64,000 nucleotides of DNA from Holothuria scabra (GCA_037179385.1 CM074179.1:32245903-32309902), one strand, 5' to 3'; counted from the first letter of the stretch, positions 47,197-57,812 are shown. Numbers and translations are program-made. Notes: generated from the sequence alone by a model not told the origin.

Positions 47197-47947
47197 AGCT
47201 AGGCGCACACTATACGACTTTGGGCGTTGCAACTCAGCTAAGCTGTCGTGACCTAGTTTTGAATCATCGTCACAATTTTAAGTCGCACGACAGGGCCACG
47301 CACACTACAGTATACTGTATACGACTGGCTATGGCACATTGTTAGTCCAACGATTAGGGAATGCACACCCACCTACTGCTATACATATACAGCACAGAAC
47401 AGCATACAGTTTGCAACCATACTTTCAGTATGTTTAGCAAACGTACTAGGCCTGTGCAAATTTGCAGCTCACCAGTAATGTCAACTCCCCCAGCAATCTC
47501 TTCGACTGTTTTTTTCAAGCGTTCCTATAGGAACAGCTTTTGCTTCCACAGTCATATAGTAGAGGTCATTTCTCCCACATTTCTACGAGTTTGTCTTATC
47601 TCTACTCGCTGTATTCGGTCCATTTATCCATCTTTTCAATTGAATATTTACAGAGGGTTACGTCAAAAGTTGTCATCGGAGCGAGCATCAGACAACTTTT
47701 ACTGTATTTGTATCACGTGCATATTGATCAGTAATTTTGACTGGTCAGAATTTTGGATCCCTTGCAACTGTTGCCCTACAGAGTCAGGCCGGAAGAACCA
47801 ACATGTGAACTTCCTGACTGAAGGCAATACAACTTAAAACTGCGAGTCGCAGCTGTAAACTCACGCACACTACACGACTGTTCCGACGACTGCTTCGACA
47901 ATCGAGATGAGTTGCAACGCACAAAGTTGTATAGTGTGCGGCTAGCT
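47197..47947 (-). mobile_element. PIF/Harbinger-like element with long inverted ends
   Basis: The left end AGCTAGGCGCACACTATACG continues ACTTTGGGCGTTGCAACTC and is inverted over about 40 bases at the right end (to 47947). The flanks TAA (47194-47196) and TTA (47948-47950) are compatible with the 3-bp TWA target of Harbinger elements, with one mismatch. Inside, on the minus strand, is a decayed MADF-like domain, the kind of DNA-binding protein that PIF/Harbinger elements encode beside their transposase. No transposase is present. A solo left end recurs at 49887-49918. The 158-codon plus-strand frame (47361-47837) lies antisense to the MADF remnant and has no domain of its own. Confidence 0.65.
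47455..47640 (-). pseudogene. Decayed MADF-domain coding sequence
   Basis: Reading the minus strand from 47640 gives IEKMDKWTEYSE, then DKLVEMWEK, PLLYDCGSKSCSYRNA and KK. After a frameshift at a poly-A run it gives KTVEEIAGGVDITGEL. This follows the MADF pattern: an early Trp, a Leu-Val/Ile helix, the P-x-LYD motif, a Tyr-x-Asn/Arg segment and a final (W)EEIA helix. Four in-frame stops break it. The two TGA codons sit where Arg would be expected (before PLLYD and before KK), consistent with CGA-to-TGA decay at CpG. Dead. Confidence 0.65.
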
Positions 47948-48059
47948 TTAGGCTTAGGCCAATGCACAGGATGGAAGATTCGTCTACTAACGTTAACACC
48001 AGCATGCGGAGTGCTAGGGGTATTATCGCTCCTGGACATGTTGTAGTTCTGCTGCAAGC

Positions 48060-48278
48060 ATGGACACTAATGTGATTGGGTCTGATGAGGGGAGCAATGC
48101 TCCTGCCCATACAGGACTTTTGCCAATGACAGACACTAATCAGGAAGATACGAGTGGCAATGGAAAAGCCTTATCAGCTAAGACTTCTGGTAATCTGGTT
48201 TTGCCCAAAGGTTTGCGGCTCCATCCGAAGAAGGTGAAGGCTGTTTCACAAGAGTTGGCGGATGGCCTTAATTTTTGA
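48060..48278 (+). CDS. Unidentified 72-codon open frame, possibly part of a decayed longer gene
   Basis: ATG at 48060 follows an in-frame stop at 48015. The product starts MDTNVIGSDEGSNAPAHTG and is hydrophilic, with an acidic, Ser/Thr/Asn-rich N-terminal half and a basic helix-like KGLRLHPKKVKAVSQELADG near the end. After a single TGA at 48276 the frame continues for 27 codons (starting KTSKLETKHLVQTVQQYL) to a TAA. A protein with one recent nonsense mutation, perhaps again CGA to TGA, would explain this. It lies just beyond the right end of the Harbinger-like element. I recognise no family; it could be a retroelement gag-like piece, a captured exon or chance. Confidence 0.25.
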   Translation: MDTNVIGSDEGSNAPAHTGLLPMTDTNQEDTSGNGKALSAKTSGNLVLPKGLRLHPKKVKAVSQELADGLNF

Positions 48279-48784
48279 AAGACTTCCAAATTGGAAACGA
48301 AACATTTAGTTCAGACTGTCCAACAATATCTTAAGCCTGCCAAATGTGGTTTCTAACAATTAAGTTCCACAGGATTTTGCATGATGAAAGCTTCATAGGA
48401 AGTTGTGCATGCATGATGTTTTTGAAAGCAGACTAGTGCAGATCTAGGAAGTTTCCATAGAGAGTGCCCAAGGTTTGACTGATAGAGCTCAGCTGTTTTG
48501 AGGGAGAATCCAAGGGTAAGGATTATCCCTCTCTCCTTTTGTTTAGATGTATATGCATAGGTGCATGCATATTCACAAGGTGTAGAGAGCCGATTTTCCT
48601 CAGGCCTGGTTATGTGAAGCCTTGACAGTAGCCTTTTTTCAATTATAACACTAATTACCAGGCATTGAGTTTTATTTCCAGGCATGAGTGGTCAAACTCA
48701 CAGAATGTTAAGAATCCAGTGTGCTAGGTGTGAAGTTTGATAAACTTCAATAGATATTAGCTCTTCTATTTTCATTTAAGCGTA

Positions 48785-48870
48785 CAAAAAATCACATCCC
48801 TAACAGTGATTTGAGGTGAATGATGGTGTACACTCACACTCACACCTGCACCTCTAAATTCAAGGCCTGC
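48785..48870. repeat. Inverted end fragment of the CAGGCCTTGA MITE family
   Basis: CAGTGATTTGAGGTGAATGA, a GTGTACACTCACACTCACAC tract and CACCTCTAAATTCAAGGCCTG are the reverse of the left end of the element at 19810. A similar fragment is at 57855-57935. Confidence 0.55.
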
Positions 48871-49886
48871 TTAACATGGAAGCAACCATCACATCTACAG
48901 GTACAATGTGGAACAGATAATGCACAACTCTCAGTAGAGTAGTTTATTGAGTTTATTCAGAAATGGCCTCAGATATTTCTTCAGTTGATAAGCATTGATG
49001 CAGTATACCAGTAGAGGAAAGATAACTTAATAAATTGTGTGGTTTGCATTGCATGCTGTAAATTTCAGTACACTGAGTTTGTATTTTACACAGGTATGTA
49101 TACATTTAGTGGATCAGGCCTACAGTAGCTACAGTATTGTACAGCATGCCTGTATACTTCGCTACACGTGAAAAACTTCCATGCCTTGCAAATGGACAAA
49201 TTATTTGGTTGTCAGTATATTGCGCAGTATGGAAGAAATACACAGAGAGCTGGCATTAACAAATGCTGAGTGCATGTAGTGACTGCGAAGGGTAGAGTAA
49301 GATCTGTGAGTACTGTTGGAGAACAGACATGTCTTAAATAGATGTCTTGCTCCAGACATGCAAATGAGGTTTGGTTAGGAAAGTGCACCTTAAAGGGATA
49401 GTGTTGTATCAGGTCAGTCTGGTATGATAGGTCAATGTAATATGTACACTTTATTAAGGGGCACATTTGTGATGGGACTGTCAGTATGATGAGAAGGTTT
49501 ATATTGTAGTGGCTTACTATAATTATGAGGTGAAGATGCAGAAGTAAAGTATTAAAAATGAGACATAGGCTAGAGTTGCATATTTTGGATCAAATAATAA
49601 GATAGTTAGCTCTCTTGTTAAATTGTAAAATATATTTCGCTCCTACTTACCTCCCCTACGTACTTTACGTACTGTGAAATGGAAATTTGTAGTAGGACAA
49701 GAAAAAGCATGTTAAAACTCAACACAGTAGCACTCATCAGATTTATTTCAAGGTTCTGTCTGAGGACAGTGTGCAGTACATGGTAATATACGGTAATGTT
49801 TAGGTTAGATACTGTATGCAGGTATAATTTTGCTGTGGAACCTTAAGTTTTACAATTTGTGAAGGTAATCACTCTCAAATATATTA

Positions 49887-49918
49887 AGCTAGCCGCACAG
49901 TACTGTATACGACTGCGC
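49887..49918. repeat. Solo end of the Harbinger-like element at 47197
   Basis: AGCTAGCCGCACAGTACTGT, then ATACGACT, matches the element's left end and is preceded by TTA (49884-49886). No right end is found nearby. Confidence 0.55.
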
Positions 49919-50205
49919 ATTTTAATTTTGATTTTCGACCCCAGATTAACCAGCATTCCCATGTTACAGTAAGTTGGAAACTGTGAGTTTTGATCGCAAG
50001 GTAAGAAAGTGTTACTTCATGTAGGAAGGGGCTACATGAGACCACAGTCTAAAGAGCAAACAGTAGAGCCACTGAACCATTCACTAGCTGTAAAAGGACT
50101 TACTGCATGGTACTGTTATTGTCCAGCATAATATGTACACAGCAGGTGTAAGGGTACAGTGCACAAGTTGCTGATACTGATGTAGTTAGTTAGATAGACT
50201 TTTAA

Positions 50206-50456
50206 CCCTTAACCGTTGTGCTCCGATCGGGGCATATTTGCGCGCCTCGGGAGTGGGCAGAAAAGCAGACGTAGCACGCCCTCCATCAGCTTCCATAGGC
50301 CATTGACCCCGTGACCTTAAACTATTGTCTCTCTCGTTGTTGTGGCCGAATTCTTGGGTAGCTACTCGCAGTTTCGAGCTCTGCGTGAAACAGTAAAGAT
50401 GGGTGACAGCCGAGCTCTCCGCATGGGTCCGAAAGGACCCAAACAACGGTAAAGGG
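50206..50456. mobile_element. TTAA-target MITE (piggyBac-like ends) inserted in a SINE
   Basis: CCCTTAACCGTTGT (50206) is inverted at ACAACGGTAAAGGG (to 50456). Both sides carry TTAA (50202-50205 and 50457-50460). Ends beginning CCC with a TTAA target are the piggyBac pattern. The 251-bp interior is CpG-rich relative to the intron (GCGCGCCTCGG, GTTCGGACC-type words), suggesting recent arrival. The 86-codon minus-strand frame here is not treated as a gene. Confidence 0.8.
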
Positions 50457-50680
50457 TTAATGCCCAGTTTCCAACCTGTTGGTTAATGTCGAGCCAGCCA
50501 GAACCTCTTTCCCAGTTGTTGCTCACTGGCTTCTTTTCCCCAATCCATGGCTCATGGCCGAGCATCACGCACAATGGCAGTAGGTTCCAATAAGTCTTGG
50601 GTATGACTCCACCTGGCAATCTCCCCCAGACGTTCTGTGTGAGAGGCGGATGCTCCACTGTTAGACCATGACGAGGTCGA
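50457..50680 (-). mobile_element. tRNA-derived SINE, reverse orientation
   Basis: On the minus strand an A-box-like TGGTCTAACAG is followed by GAGCATCCGCCTCTCAC. The B-box region is degenerate. The body GGAACCTACTGCCATTGTG and the end GGTTGGAAACTGGGC match the SINE at 57178. Its 3' end abuts the TTAA MITE at 50206. The 112-codon frame on the same strand is a by-product. Confidence 0.75.
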
Positions 50681-51435
50681 CTCGTGCTGATGGAATACAT
50701 TCTTACTTTTCAAGCTGGTAGTTTTGAATATTTGTTGATTTTAAGAACTAAATTATAATTTCATTTAAGACTCATCATGTATGCTCATGAATTGAAAAAG
50801 GAAATGAATGGAAGTAAAGAGAGGAAAATGGAGCAAAACTCAAAAGGTTTCCCTGCAGTTGATATTCACAAACTGCAATCTTTGGGCTGATTTGCAATAA
50901 AATATCCATAAAGTTATTGCCACACTAAGCAACTACAATTACAAACTGTTTCTGGGGGAATATTAGTGGTTTCCATAGCAACTTAACAGCAGGACTCTGT
51001 TGCAGAACTATAAATTGTATAAGGTGGAAAGAAAATAATCTAGTTAATTTGCATATTTACTACTATTAATGCTATAGCGTAAGTAATGTTTCATGATTAC
51101 TGTATGAAGTATAAAGTATGCTTGCTTACATGGATAAAAGTGTTCAAAAACAAATAACTTGAGCAAATTAAATATGTGCATGAATACCAGGTTACATAGG
51201 TGTCATATCTGTGAGTTGTAATACCAAACTTCTTATGAACACTGTCCTAACCAGGCAATGTGGTAGTTTCTACCATAACATGAAAGCAAGTTCTCTTGTT
51301 CACGACTGTTCAGATAGAGGCTTTCTCTCTCCCCCTTGAAAAAAAGGAAAAACCTCTTTAAAATAGGATACTGTAGATAGTTGGTCTCATTTGGGGTAAA
51401 ATTTGACAGGTAATTCTTTTTATTTTTTTAAAGGG

Positions 51436-51448
51436 GGGGGGGGGGGGC
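51436..51448. repeat. G run (low complexity)
   Basis: About 13 consecutive G follow a TTTTTAAA stretch. A C-rich counterpart lies near 51741-51753. Nothing else is recognised around them. Confidence 0.75.
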
Positions 51449-52505
51449 ATTTTAAAATGTGTGGCTTGACCATGTGAAAAACTTACAAAAAATGGTTGTT
51501 AAAGGCTGTTGGTCGTAATGACCTGATTTGAGTTCATCCAATATTGATTGATACCCAACATACAACATTTTCAAAATTACACTTACGAAGGATTATGTGA
51601 AGGTTTTGGTATGTACTGTATGTATGTCGTTTTTGTCAGTTGTATTTTACTATCTAGTAGAAGGGCACACCTGAATATTTTATGTCACAATCCTTTGTAA
51701 ATTTTACTATTTGGAAAAGGGTCTCTTGATTTGTTTCCTCCCCCCCCCACCCCGCTTTGAAGGTTTATGACGTCACAATGTATCAAATTTCAAACCAAAA
51801 AATATTCAAATGGATTTGTTCCTACTGGGTACTTAAGTTATGATAACGTGCAAAAAATTGTGGATAGATCTCAAAATTCCATTTGTAGATTGTGATCTAG
51901 GCTGGCGTGGTATGTATCTTTTTAAATGGGTACTTAATGCAATTAGTTATAGTCACCTGACATGGAAGAGACAATTATAGAACTCTTGTCTAAAAAAACA
52001 TCTACTGTACCATCATGCAGCATTATACAGCCTGCAGTCATGTAACATAACATAACAGGTTGAAGGGCAAAGGAAAGCCAAGGCCCCATAAGATGCCCTG
52101 AAGTCCAAGCCCTAATCAAAAGTCAAACCACAAAGGCTTGACAACAGCCCCAAAAAATCAGATTCTACCACAGTCATGGAAGAACTTGTCAATGTTAACC
52201 TTAAAGCAGTGAAGTGACGGGGAGTTAACTACTCAATCTGGGAGACAATTCCACTCGTTGAAAACTATGGGAGAAAGTCAACTTCCTAATGTCAAGCCTT
52301 GCAAAATGTTTTTCCAGCTTTTTACAATGCCCACACACTGGAGAATTACTTTGAACCCTTAAATAACTACAAGTCAAAAGGGGATTCCTTTCAGAAAGAA
52401 ACTTGTAAACCTGGAGCATGTCCCCCTAATCCTTCTCAGCTCCAAAGTATGGTAAGGCCAAGATGTTTAAGCCTAGCATGATAAGGTAAATTTCTCACCT
52501 CAGGT

Positions 52506-55250
52506 CAGGGTTTTCCCTGGGTTTAGAATTGAACGTTGTGCATCTGATGCGTCCATAGGTTGATGGCCGGCCTGGGGGAGGGGTATAAGGGGAGGGGGGA
52601 AAATTTTGTGACATATGCAAGTCGCCAAACGCAAAATGGGGACACTTTTAAGGCAAATTAGTCCACACAATTTCAGTAAGTTGACGCAAAAATATTAGCA
52701 CTGAAACTCACATTCGTACAAATTTTGATCTACTGGTAGTGATCACATTGCCTTAATTTCTGCTTCAAAAGTTTTGGTTCATTGGCATGGCTTTTATGTA
52801 GCGCTGGAACCGGATGATTTCAGTACCTCTGGTTGGCTATTATTTCGCGCCCGTTGCTCACCAGAATTGACATAATTGGGCCGGCTTGAGATGTTACAAG
52901 TTCAGGATAGAAAATATTGGGAAAATTTCCGTTCGTTTCACAAACGGGATATCATTCTTGCAGCAGTAACATTTTCACTTCAAAAGTGGGGATACAAATC
53001 AACTGTTAATACAGTAGATTTGTTTGCAGTTGATGTCACATGTCCATTAATAATTTAGTTCTTAGGCCAGCACCGTGCTCATTCTATTTTTCATCCCCCA
53101 ATCATGTCGAAACATTTGCATTCTTTTACTGGGTTGTAGTTGCGTAAATGTTTTGTAGCTACTCTCCTGCTTCAACAAAGCCCATGTAGAGCACCCATTC
53201 ATGATAATCTTAGCTGTTTTGGGAAGCAAAACAATTTCACCCGATTAGGGTATCTTATGGTTCCTTTCAGATATAAATATCCCCGTTTATTTCAAGCAGT
53301 TCCTGTCCAAACCTTACGTCTTGTTTGAAAAGAATCTGCAACTGAAATGCATGTAAGTCAGATCCCTGAAAATTCCACGTACGCAGAGATTTGTGATGCC
53401 GTTTCATGGTGAATTTGGAACGGGGCTCACCCTGCTTCGCTAGCCGGCTGTATATGCATGGGAAGTGCGATCGTCATAACACAAACTCAACGGGAAAACT
53501 TGTCTCAAGAGCGAGTATTTTCACACACTAAATCACATAGGTGAAGGCGCGAGTCGTGATTGGCTGGTTAGAATCAACGCAATTGAACCAATCACGATGC
53601 AGGGACCAATTTAAATTTTGAAGTGGATCCTATGCATATGATGTCACCAAGCAAAACATGACGCCTTGTTTGGAGGAAAAAACGGACAAGCACGAAAGTC
53701 TACTGCATGCGTGGGCCAAGAATTTTGCTGCTTAAGACCATGTGCATCTCTGCTTTTGTTTGCAATGACATCGCATGACAACATTGCATAAGTCCAACAG
53801 TAAATAACATTATGGAAGGAATGCTAGAAATGACCTAAGTTATGCAAGATGATAACGACTGAACTTGGAAAAGAATCTAGGAGCTACGTGTAAAAAATGT
53901 ACACAGACGTGTATGCTAAGCTTGGGGATTTGAAAAAAAAAGGTGAAGAACTGCAGCTCGATAGTCTGTACAATGTGTTTTGTGCAGAACAGTTTGTACA
54001 GCAACTTACGTGGCACTTTCTGTGAGAAAGCAAGGAAAACACATTGAATGCAATTCTAAATGTAATTCCATGTCATACTACAGGGTTTTAGAGGAAAATA
54101 TCAAATTATCACTTCCATGGCAGGGATAAAATTTTACGTTTGTGATTATCAATGCATCCTGTTTTGGCGGGAAGTTAAAGGATGAATTTTACCAAACTAC
54201 TAAAGGGCAAATTTCAAGTATATTTTAGCCCCCTTTCTCAGTTTGCAAATAATCGGTGGTAATGATCGAGTGAATGCCAGAATTTATAAAAGCAATGGAA
54301 CGCGTGGCTGCAAGCAATCACAGATTGTGTGCATACCGATTTTTTTAGGTAAACATGTTGGGAAAACAAGGGTTCTATGACATCATACACATAAGGTCCA
54401 TTGCACTTATTTTAAGTTACCTCTATGTATGAAACATCGTGATTGGTTCATTATTGCTTTTAATCAGCCAATCATACTCGCGACATCGTCAATGCAGTTT
54501 TACTGTGTAGGAATAACGTGTAGAAGCCAACCGTCTTCGCATAGAATTCTAATGCTCCCATTGCATTTGTGCTACGATCAAATTTCCCAAACTTTAATTG
54601 AAGACGGGCAAAACAGTTCAGAGATGGAGTAACTGGGGGGTTAAGACTGCAGTGCACATTTGCACAACTTCATTTTCCGATTTTCTGAACTGTGGCGTGA
54701 GTTTTAAGAACAAAGTAAGAGGAAATATGTGGGATTTCATCGTAAAGATACAATGACATGGTTCGTTCGTTTGATTGATAATTTCCCAAATCTGAGACAT
54801 TAGCCCCACCTCTAACCTGCAAAAATGGGCATTTGTGTTTTGGTCATGCAAGTCGTGTTGTGCCACTTAGCTACTGTGCTCAGGAGTGAGCACAACAGTT
54901 TCCTGATACAAGCCTAGGAGGGCAAGTGCAGGCTAGTTAATAATACTGTGTTGTCACTTGTTCAGTAGTAGGTCCTATGGGCTATACATACAGAGCTACG
55001 ACTCGCATGCAGTGGTATGTCACAGCATGGAAGTTAAAAAAGTTAGTTGCAGTTTTACAAATAGGTCAATGGTTTTGTAGTTTATTGTATTAACAACAAA
55101 AGCAATCATTGACAGAAAGAAGAAAAATTATGGACGCTAGCTGGCAGCTATTTTGAACATCGCGGCCGTTTTTTGAACGTCGTGGCCTCCTTGATTTTGA
55201 AGCTTGAACGTCGCGGGGCGCAACGTTCAAAAGGCCCAGGGAAAACCCTG
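52506..55250. mobile_element. 2.7-kb element with CAGGGTTTTCCCTGGG ends, carrying core copy B
   Basis: CAGGGTTTTCCCTGGG (52506-52521) is exactly inverted at the right end (CCCAGGGAAAACCCTG, 55235-55250). The inverted similarity continues to a GAACGTTG / CAACGTTC pair. The end itself is palindromic (GGGTTTTCCC). The element sits within a LINE. The target duplication is unclear: the flanks CAGGT and CAGTT agree at 4 of 5, but 8-mers do not. The interior 52905-54290 is a copy of the core of the element at 45530, without that element's TAGTGTTCGAC ends. No transposase frame is recognised. The right end region has repeated GAACGTCG/GAACATCG words. Confidence 0.75.
52905..54290. repeat. Core copy B of the 1.5-kb hAT-like family
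   Basis: From GTTCAGGATAGAAAATATTG to AATAATCGGTGGTAATGATC this parallels 45690-46985 at what looks like well over 80 percent identity. Shared landmarks are TTTTCACTTCAAAAGTGG, GTTGATGTCACATG, AACTTGTCTCAAGAGCGAG and TAAATAACATTATGGAAGGA. Both terminal inverted repeats of that family are missing. Confidence 0.85.
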
Positions 55251-56038
55251 CAGTTATAACGCGAGTGGCTCTCCTCTGAACTTGCTCTAAAAGAAACTAA
55301 AAGAAACTTGTCCTTTTCATAGAAGGGGCTCCAAGCCTGAGCTGCATAGTCAAGATGGGGTCTCACCAAATTAAGTACAATATCCTTACTAAAATTGATG
55401 AAATTCCTCTTGATCAATCCAAGCACCCTATCAGCCTTTGCAGCAGTGCTTTGATGACTTTAAATCCCCAGTAATTACAACACCCAGATCATTCTCGAAG
55501 GTGACACTACTTAAAACACTTCCATTCATGTTATAATCATAGCTAAAACTTTTAGGACCAAAATGAAGGCCCTTACACTTATCCGCATTAAAAGACATTT
55601 GCCAAGTCTGAGACCAAGAAAATAACCTATCCAGATCTTTCTGCAGCAGTAAGGCATCATCCAAAATGCTAATCTTCCTACAAAGCTTAGTATCATCTGC
55701 AAACTTACTTAAATACAAGATGTAAGAGAACTTTCAATATCATTGATGAAAATTAAGAAAAGAAGTGGGCCAAGGACCGAACCTTGTGGTACTCCACTTG
55801 TGACTTTTTTCCAAGAGGAGAAGTTACCATTGACAGCAACTCTCTGAGATCTACCATGAAGCCACGAATTTATCCAATCAGCACAATTGCCCTGAACCCC
55901 TAACCTATGCAGTTTAACCATTAGCCTACCTAATGGAACTTTATCAAAGGCCTTTGAAAAGTCAAGGTAAATGACGTCAACACCATGTCATATGGTAAGC
56001 TGTTGTGTACTGTAAGTCATGTTTGTACAAATATTACC

Positions 56039-56065
56039 CCCCCTCCCCCCCATCCCCCCCCCCAT
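56039..56065. repeat. C-rich run (low complexity)
   Basis: Consecutive C blocks interrupted by T and A. The region from here to exon 3 (56066-56915) shows nothing else I can identify. Confidence 0.75.
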
Positions 56066-56915
56066 TTATAACGGTCTTAAACCTTTTCAATTGACTGAGT
56101 TGCTCTAAGTCTGGAGTGGCCAACCAGTCAGTGGATCCAGGGCCTATATACTGCTGACTGTGAGCCATCCCAGATCAATTAACCTTGCAGAGTGTAGGGA
56201 AACAAAATTGAAGAAGTACTGTAAAGTTGTTTCTTTTTTTGTAAATGGTATGTTATGTTTTGTTCATGAAAGGAGTGGCATATACCCAGCCGACGATGGG
56301 TCACCAACAGTACAGAACATAAAATCACCATGTAATAAGCACATTAACCTCATAATTTAGCAGATCGAGTCTACTAACAGCAGGGTGGTTGGTTGTCTGA
56401 AAAGTTCATATTTGGTGTAAAATGTTGGACACCTCTGCTCTGAGTGTTGATATAATTTGTTTAATATGCTATTTATTTCCTTCTGCTGTATAGTTTGCTA
56501 CTTACAAGCTTTATAATTATGGCAGTGGTTCCTACTAGTTTCAATGTGATTTGGGGGTACACAAAGTATTTGATTTTGTATTATTATGAATTTTCCAAGC
56601 TGTGCATCAGTAAATGTGCAATATTTTTATGTTCTGATCTCTGAAAGAAATAGAGCTGTACTTTAAAAAAAAGGCCAATATATGCCATCTCACCTTCCCA
56701 GCATGCAATTAGTATCACTTCCTGTATTTTAATCATGTCTCCTATTGACAGGGTGGAGGAGGATTTTAAAATAAGCCCACAGTACTTTTGACCTGTTGCT
56801 GTTAGAGGGGCTTTAGGGTCTTTTAGGGAAGGACTTTCACTGTCTTTTAACTATGTATTTGAATCTACACTTGAACTTCATAAACCATGTTAATATTTTC
56901 TAATCTCATTTGCAG

Positions 56916-57016
56916 ACGTGCAGGAACTCGCCACCAAGACCCTCCACATCCAGTCAAAGAAGTACTACCTCGATGTCAAACAGAACAGAAGAGGACGGTT
57001 TCTTAAAATAGCAGAG
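56916..57016 (+). CDS. PURA: PURA-like gene, coding exon 3 (codons 41-74, first half of PUR repeat I)
   Basis: The exon follows the acceptor CATTTGCAG (56907-56915) and ends at the donor GAG|GTTAGT (57016/57017). It completes Asp41 and encodes [31 protein letters not shown] and AE. This is the beta-strand part of PUR repeat I, strongly matching vertebrate PURA (QELASK, then IQNKRFYLDVKQN, then GRFLKIAE). PUR repeats fold as a four-stranded sheet plus a helix and bind single-stranded nucleic acid. The aromatic YY, the acidic D60 and the R66-G67-R68 turn are present. The exon ends in phase 0. Highly conserved and beyond doubt a PUR-family exon. Confidence 0.96.
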
Positions 57017-57177
57017 GTTAGTCATATTGTGACAACCTGCACCCATCACTTGCCTTTCTCATTATCCAGTCTAATTGTATGGAGTGGCTTTCATGTGACA
57101 TCACCATGGATAAGCCATGCCCACTGTCAGCTAGGCAACAGTGTGTTAGTGCAACAGTCACATGTGGGTTGAACGCT

Positions 57178-57404
57178 GTGCGTTTGGTCTAAGGGTAGAG
57201 CATCCACCTCTCACGCGGAAGGCCCGGGTTCAATTCCCAGGTCAGGTCCTACCAAAGAATCTAAAAATGGAAACATACTGCTTTTGTGCATAATGCTTGG
57301 CATAAGCAATGGCGTAGGGAAAACAGGCCAGTGAGCCACAACTGGAAAAAAGGCTGTGGCCAGCTCGATTTGAACCGAAAGGTTGAAAACTGGGCCGTAA
57401 AACT
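57178..57404 (+). mobile_element. tRNA-derived SINE, full-length
   Basis: The RNA polymerase III A box TGGTCTAAGGG (57185-57195) and B box GGTTCAATTCC (57227-57237) are 42 bases apart, as in a tRNA. The head reads like a tRNA gene (GTAGAGCATC, CCTCTCACGCGGAAGGCCCG) but does not pair as a complete cloverleaf that I can verify. A non-tRNA body follows and ends GAAAACTGGGCCGTAAAAC, shared with copies at 37159 and 50457. The SINE starts about 160 bases downstream of the exon 3 donor. Confidence 0.88.
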
Positions 57405-57682
57405 CCATGGAATCAAATTAATCACATGTGGATTGTCAGCTGCTTCTCGGCTAGCTATTGTGGTACACTGCTTTTGCCCATCAAAAGGGGTGGGGCCTGT
57501 GACGACAGTAAAAGCACTCTACAGTCAGATATTGAAATTTAGATTTTCCAGGTGTGCTATAAATCACATTCCTCAGGAAAAAAAAGGAATGTGGTAGCAT
57601 TGCTGTATTATTTAACTTTAATAGATTTATATGAGTTCATGGTTACACCCCTATATTTCTGACACCCCTAAATTCTGACAAC

Positions 57683-57812
57683 CCCTATAATCCAACAAAT
57701 CCACTACTTTTCTACAGACCAACACTGGCTTTGTTCCAACACCCCTATTTTCCAACAACTCAATCATAGATGAATGTAGATTTTCGGAACAAAGGTTTGT
57801 CGGATTATAGGG
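57683..57812. mobile_element. Short inverted-repeat element, 17-bp arms
   Basis: CCCTATAATCCAACAAA (57683-57699) is inverted at TTTGTCGGATTATAGGG (57796-57812), 16 of 17. Upstream ACCCCTATATTTCTGACA and ACCCCTAAATTCTGACA words suggest repeated ends. Superfamily and target duplication are not determined. Confidence 0.6.

Larger units (their letters stand above)
52040..55990 (-). pseudogene. CR1-like LINE remnant (reverse transcriptase), split by a 2.7-kb element
   Basis: Reading the minus strand from 55990 to 55251, the reverse transcriptase motifs appear in order. These are [12 protein letters not shown] (motif A), [14 protein letters not shown] (motif B), KFADDTKLC (motif C, FADD in place of YADD), a SFNADKCK segment and VRPHLDYAAQAWSPF, then frameshifted QRRATRVIT. 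The sequence then stops at 55250 and resumes left of 52506 with LELRRIRGDMLQVYKFL (spanning two frames), ARLDIRKLTFSH and a NIDKFFHD tail. The 3' end has a short (TGTTA)n-like tract at about 52039-52060. The copy is 5'-truncated near 55990, as is usual for LINEs, and has several frameshifts and stops. Confidence 0.85.
18580..56915 (+). other. Intron 2 of the PURA-like gene (38,336 bp)
   Basis: The intron begins GTGAGT and ends CATTTGCAG, with a plausible branch point TCTAAT shortly upstream. It is the main site of mobile-element accumulation. I see nothing identifiable in about 18600-19800, 21450-23130, 23380-23840, 24260-25060, 25115-26285, 26700-27650, 27875-30200, 30250-30880, 32165-32590, 32760-33240, 33370-34830, 36040-37155, 37300-37680, 38460-39165, 40005-41505, 41835-42335, 44000-45300, 48350-48785, 48875-49885, 49920-50200, 50690-52035 and 55990-56915, beyond G, C or T runs and microsatellites. 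No host gene nested in the intron could be supported on either strand. Confidence 0.75.

Noticed and set aside
47361..47837. 158-codon plus-strand open frame, among the longest in the window
   Set aside because: It lies wholly within the Harbinger-like element and antisense to the MADF remnant. Its composition (Cys, Ser, His, Ile) looks like antisense translation, and no domain is visible.
50362..50700. 112-codon minus-strand frame
   Set aside because: It spans a SINE and part of a TTAA-type MITE, two unrelated repeats, so it cannot be an ancestral gene.
57178..57250. Functional tRNA gene
   Set aside because: A and B boxes are present, but a SINE body follows, related copies exist at 37159 and 50457, and I could not verify a full cloverleaf with acceptor stem.
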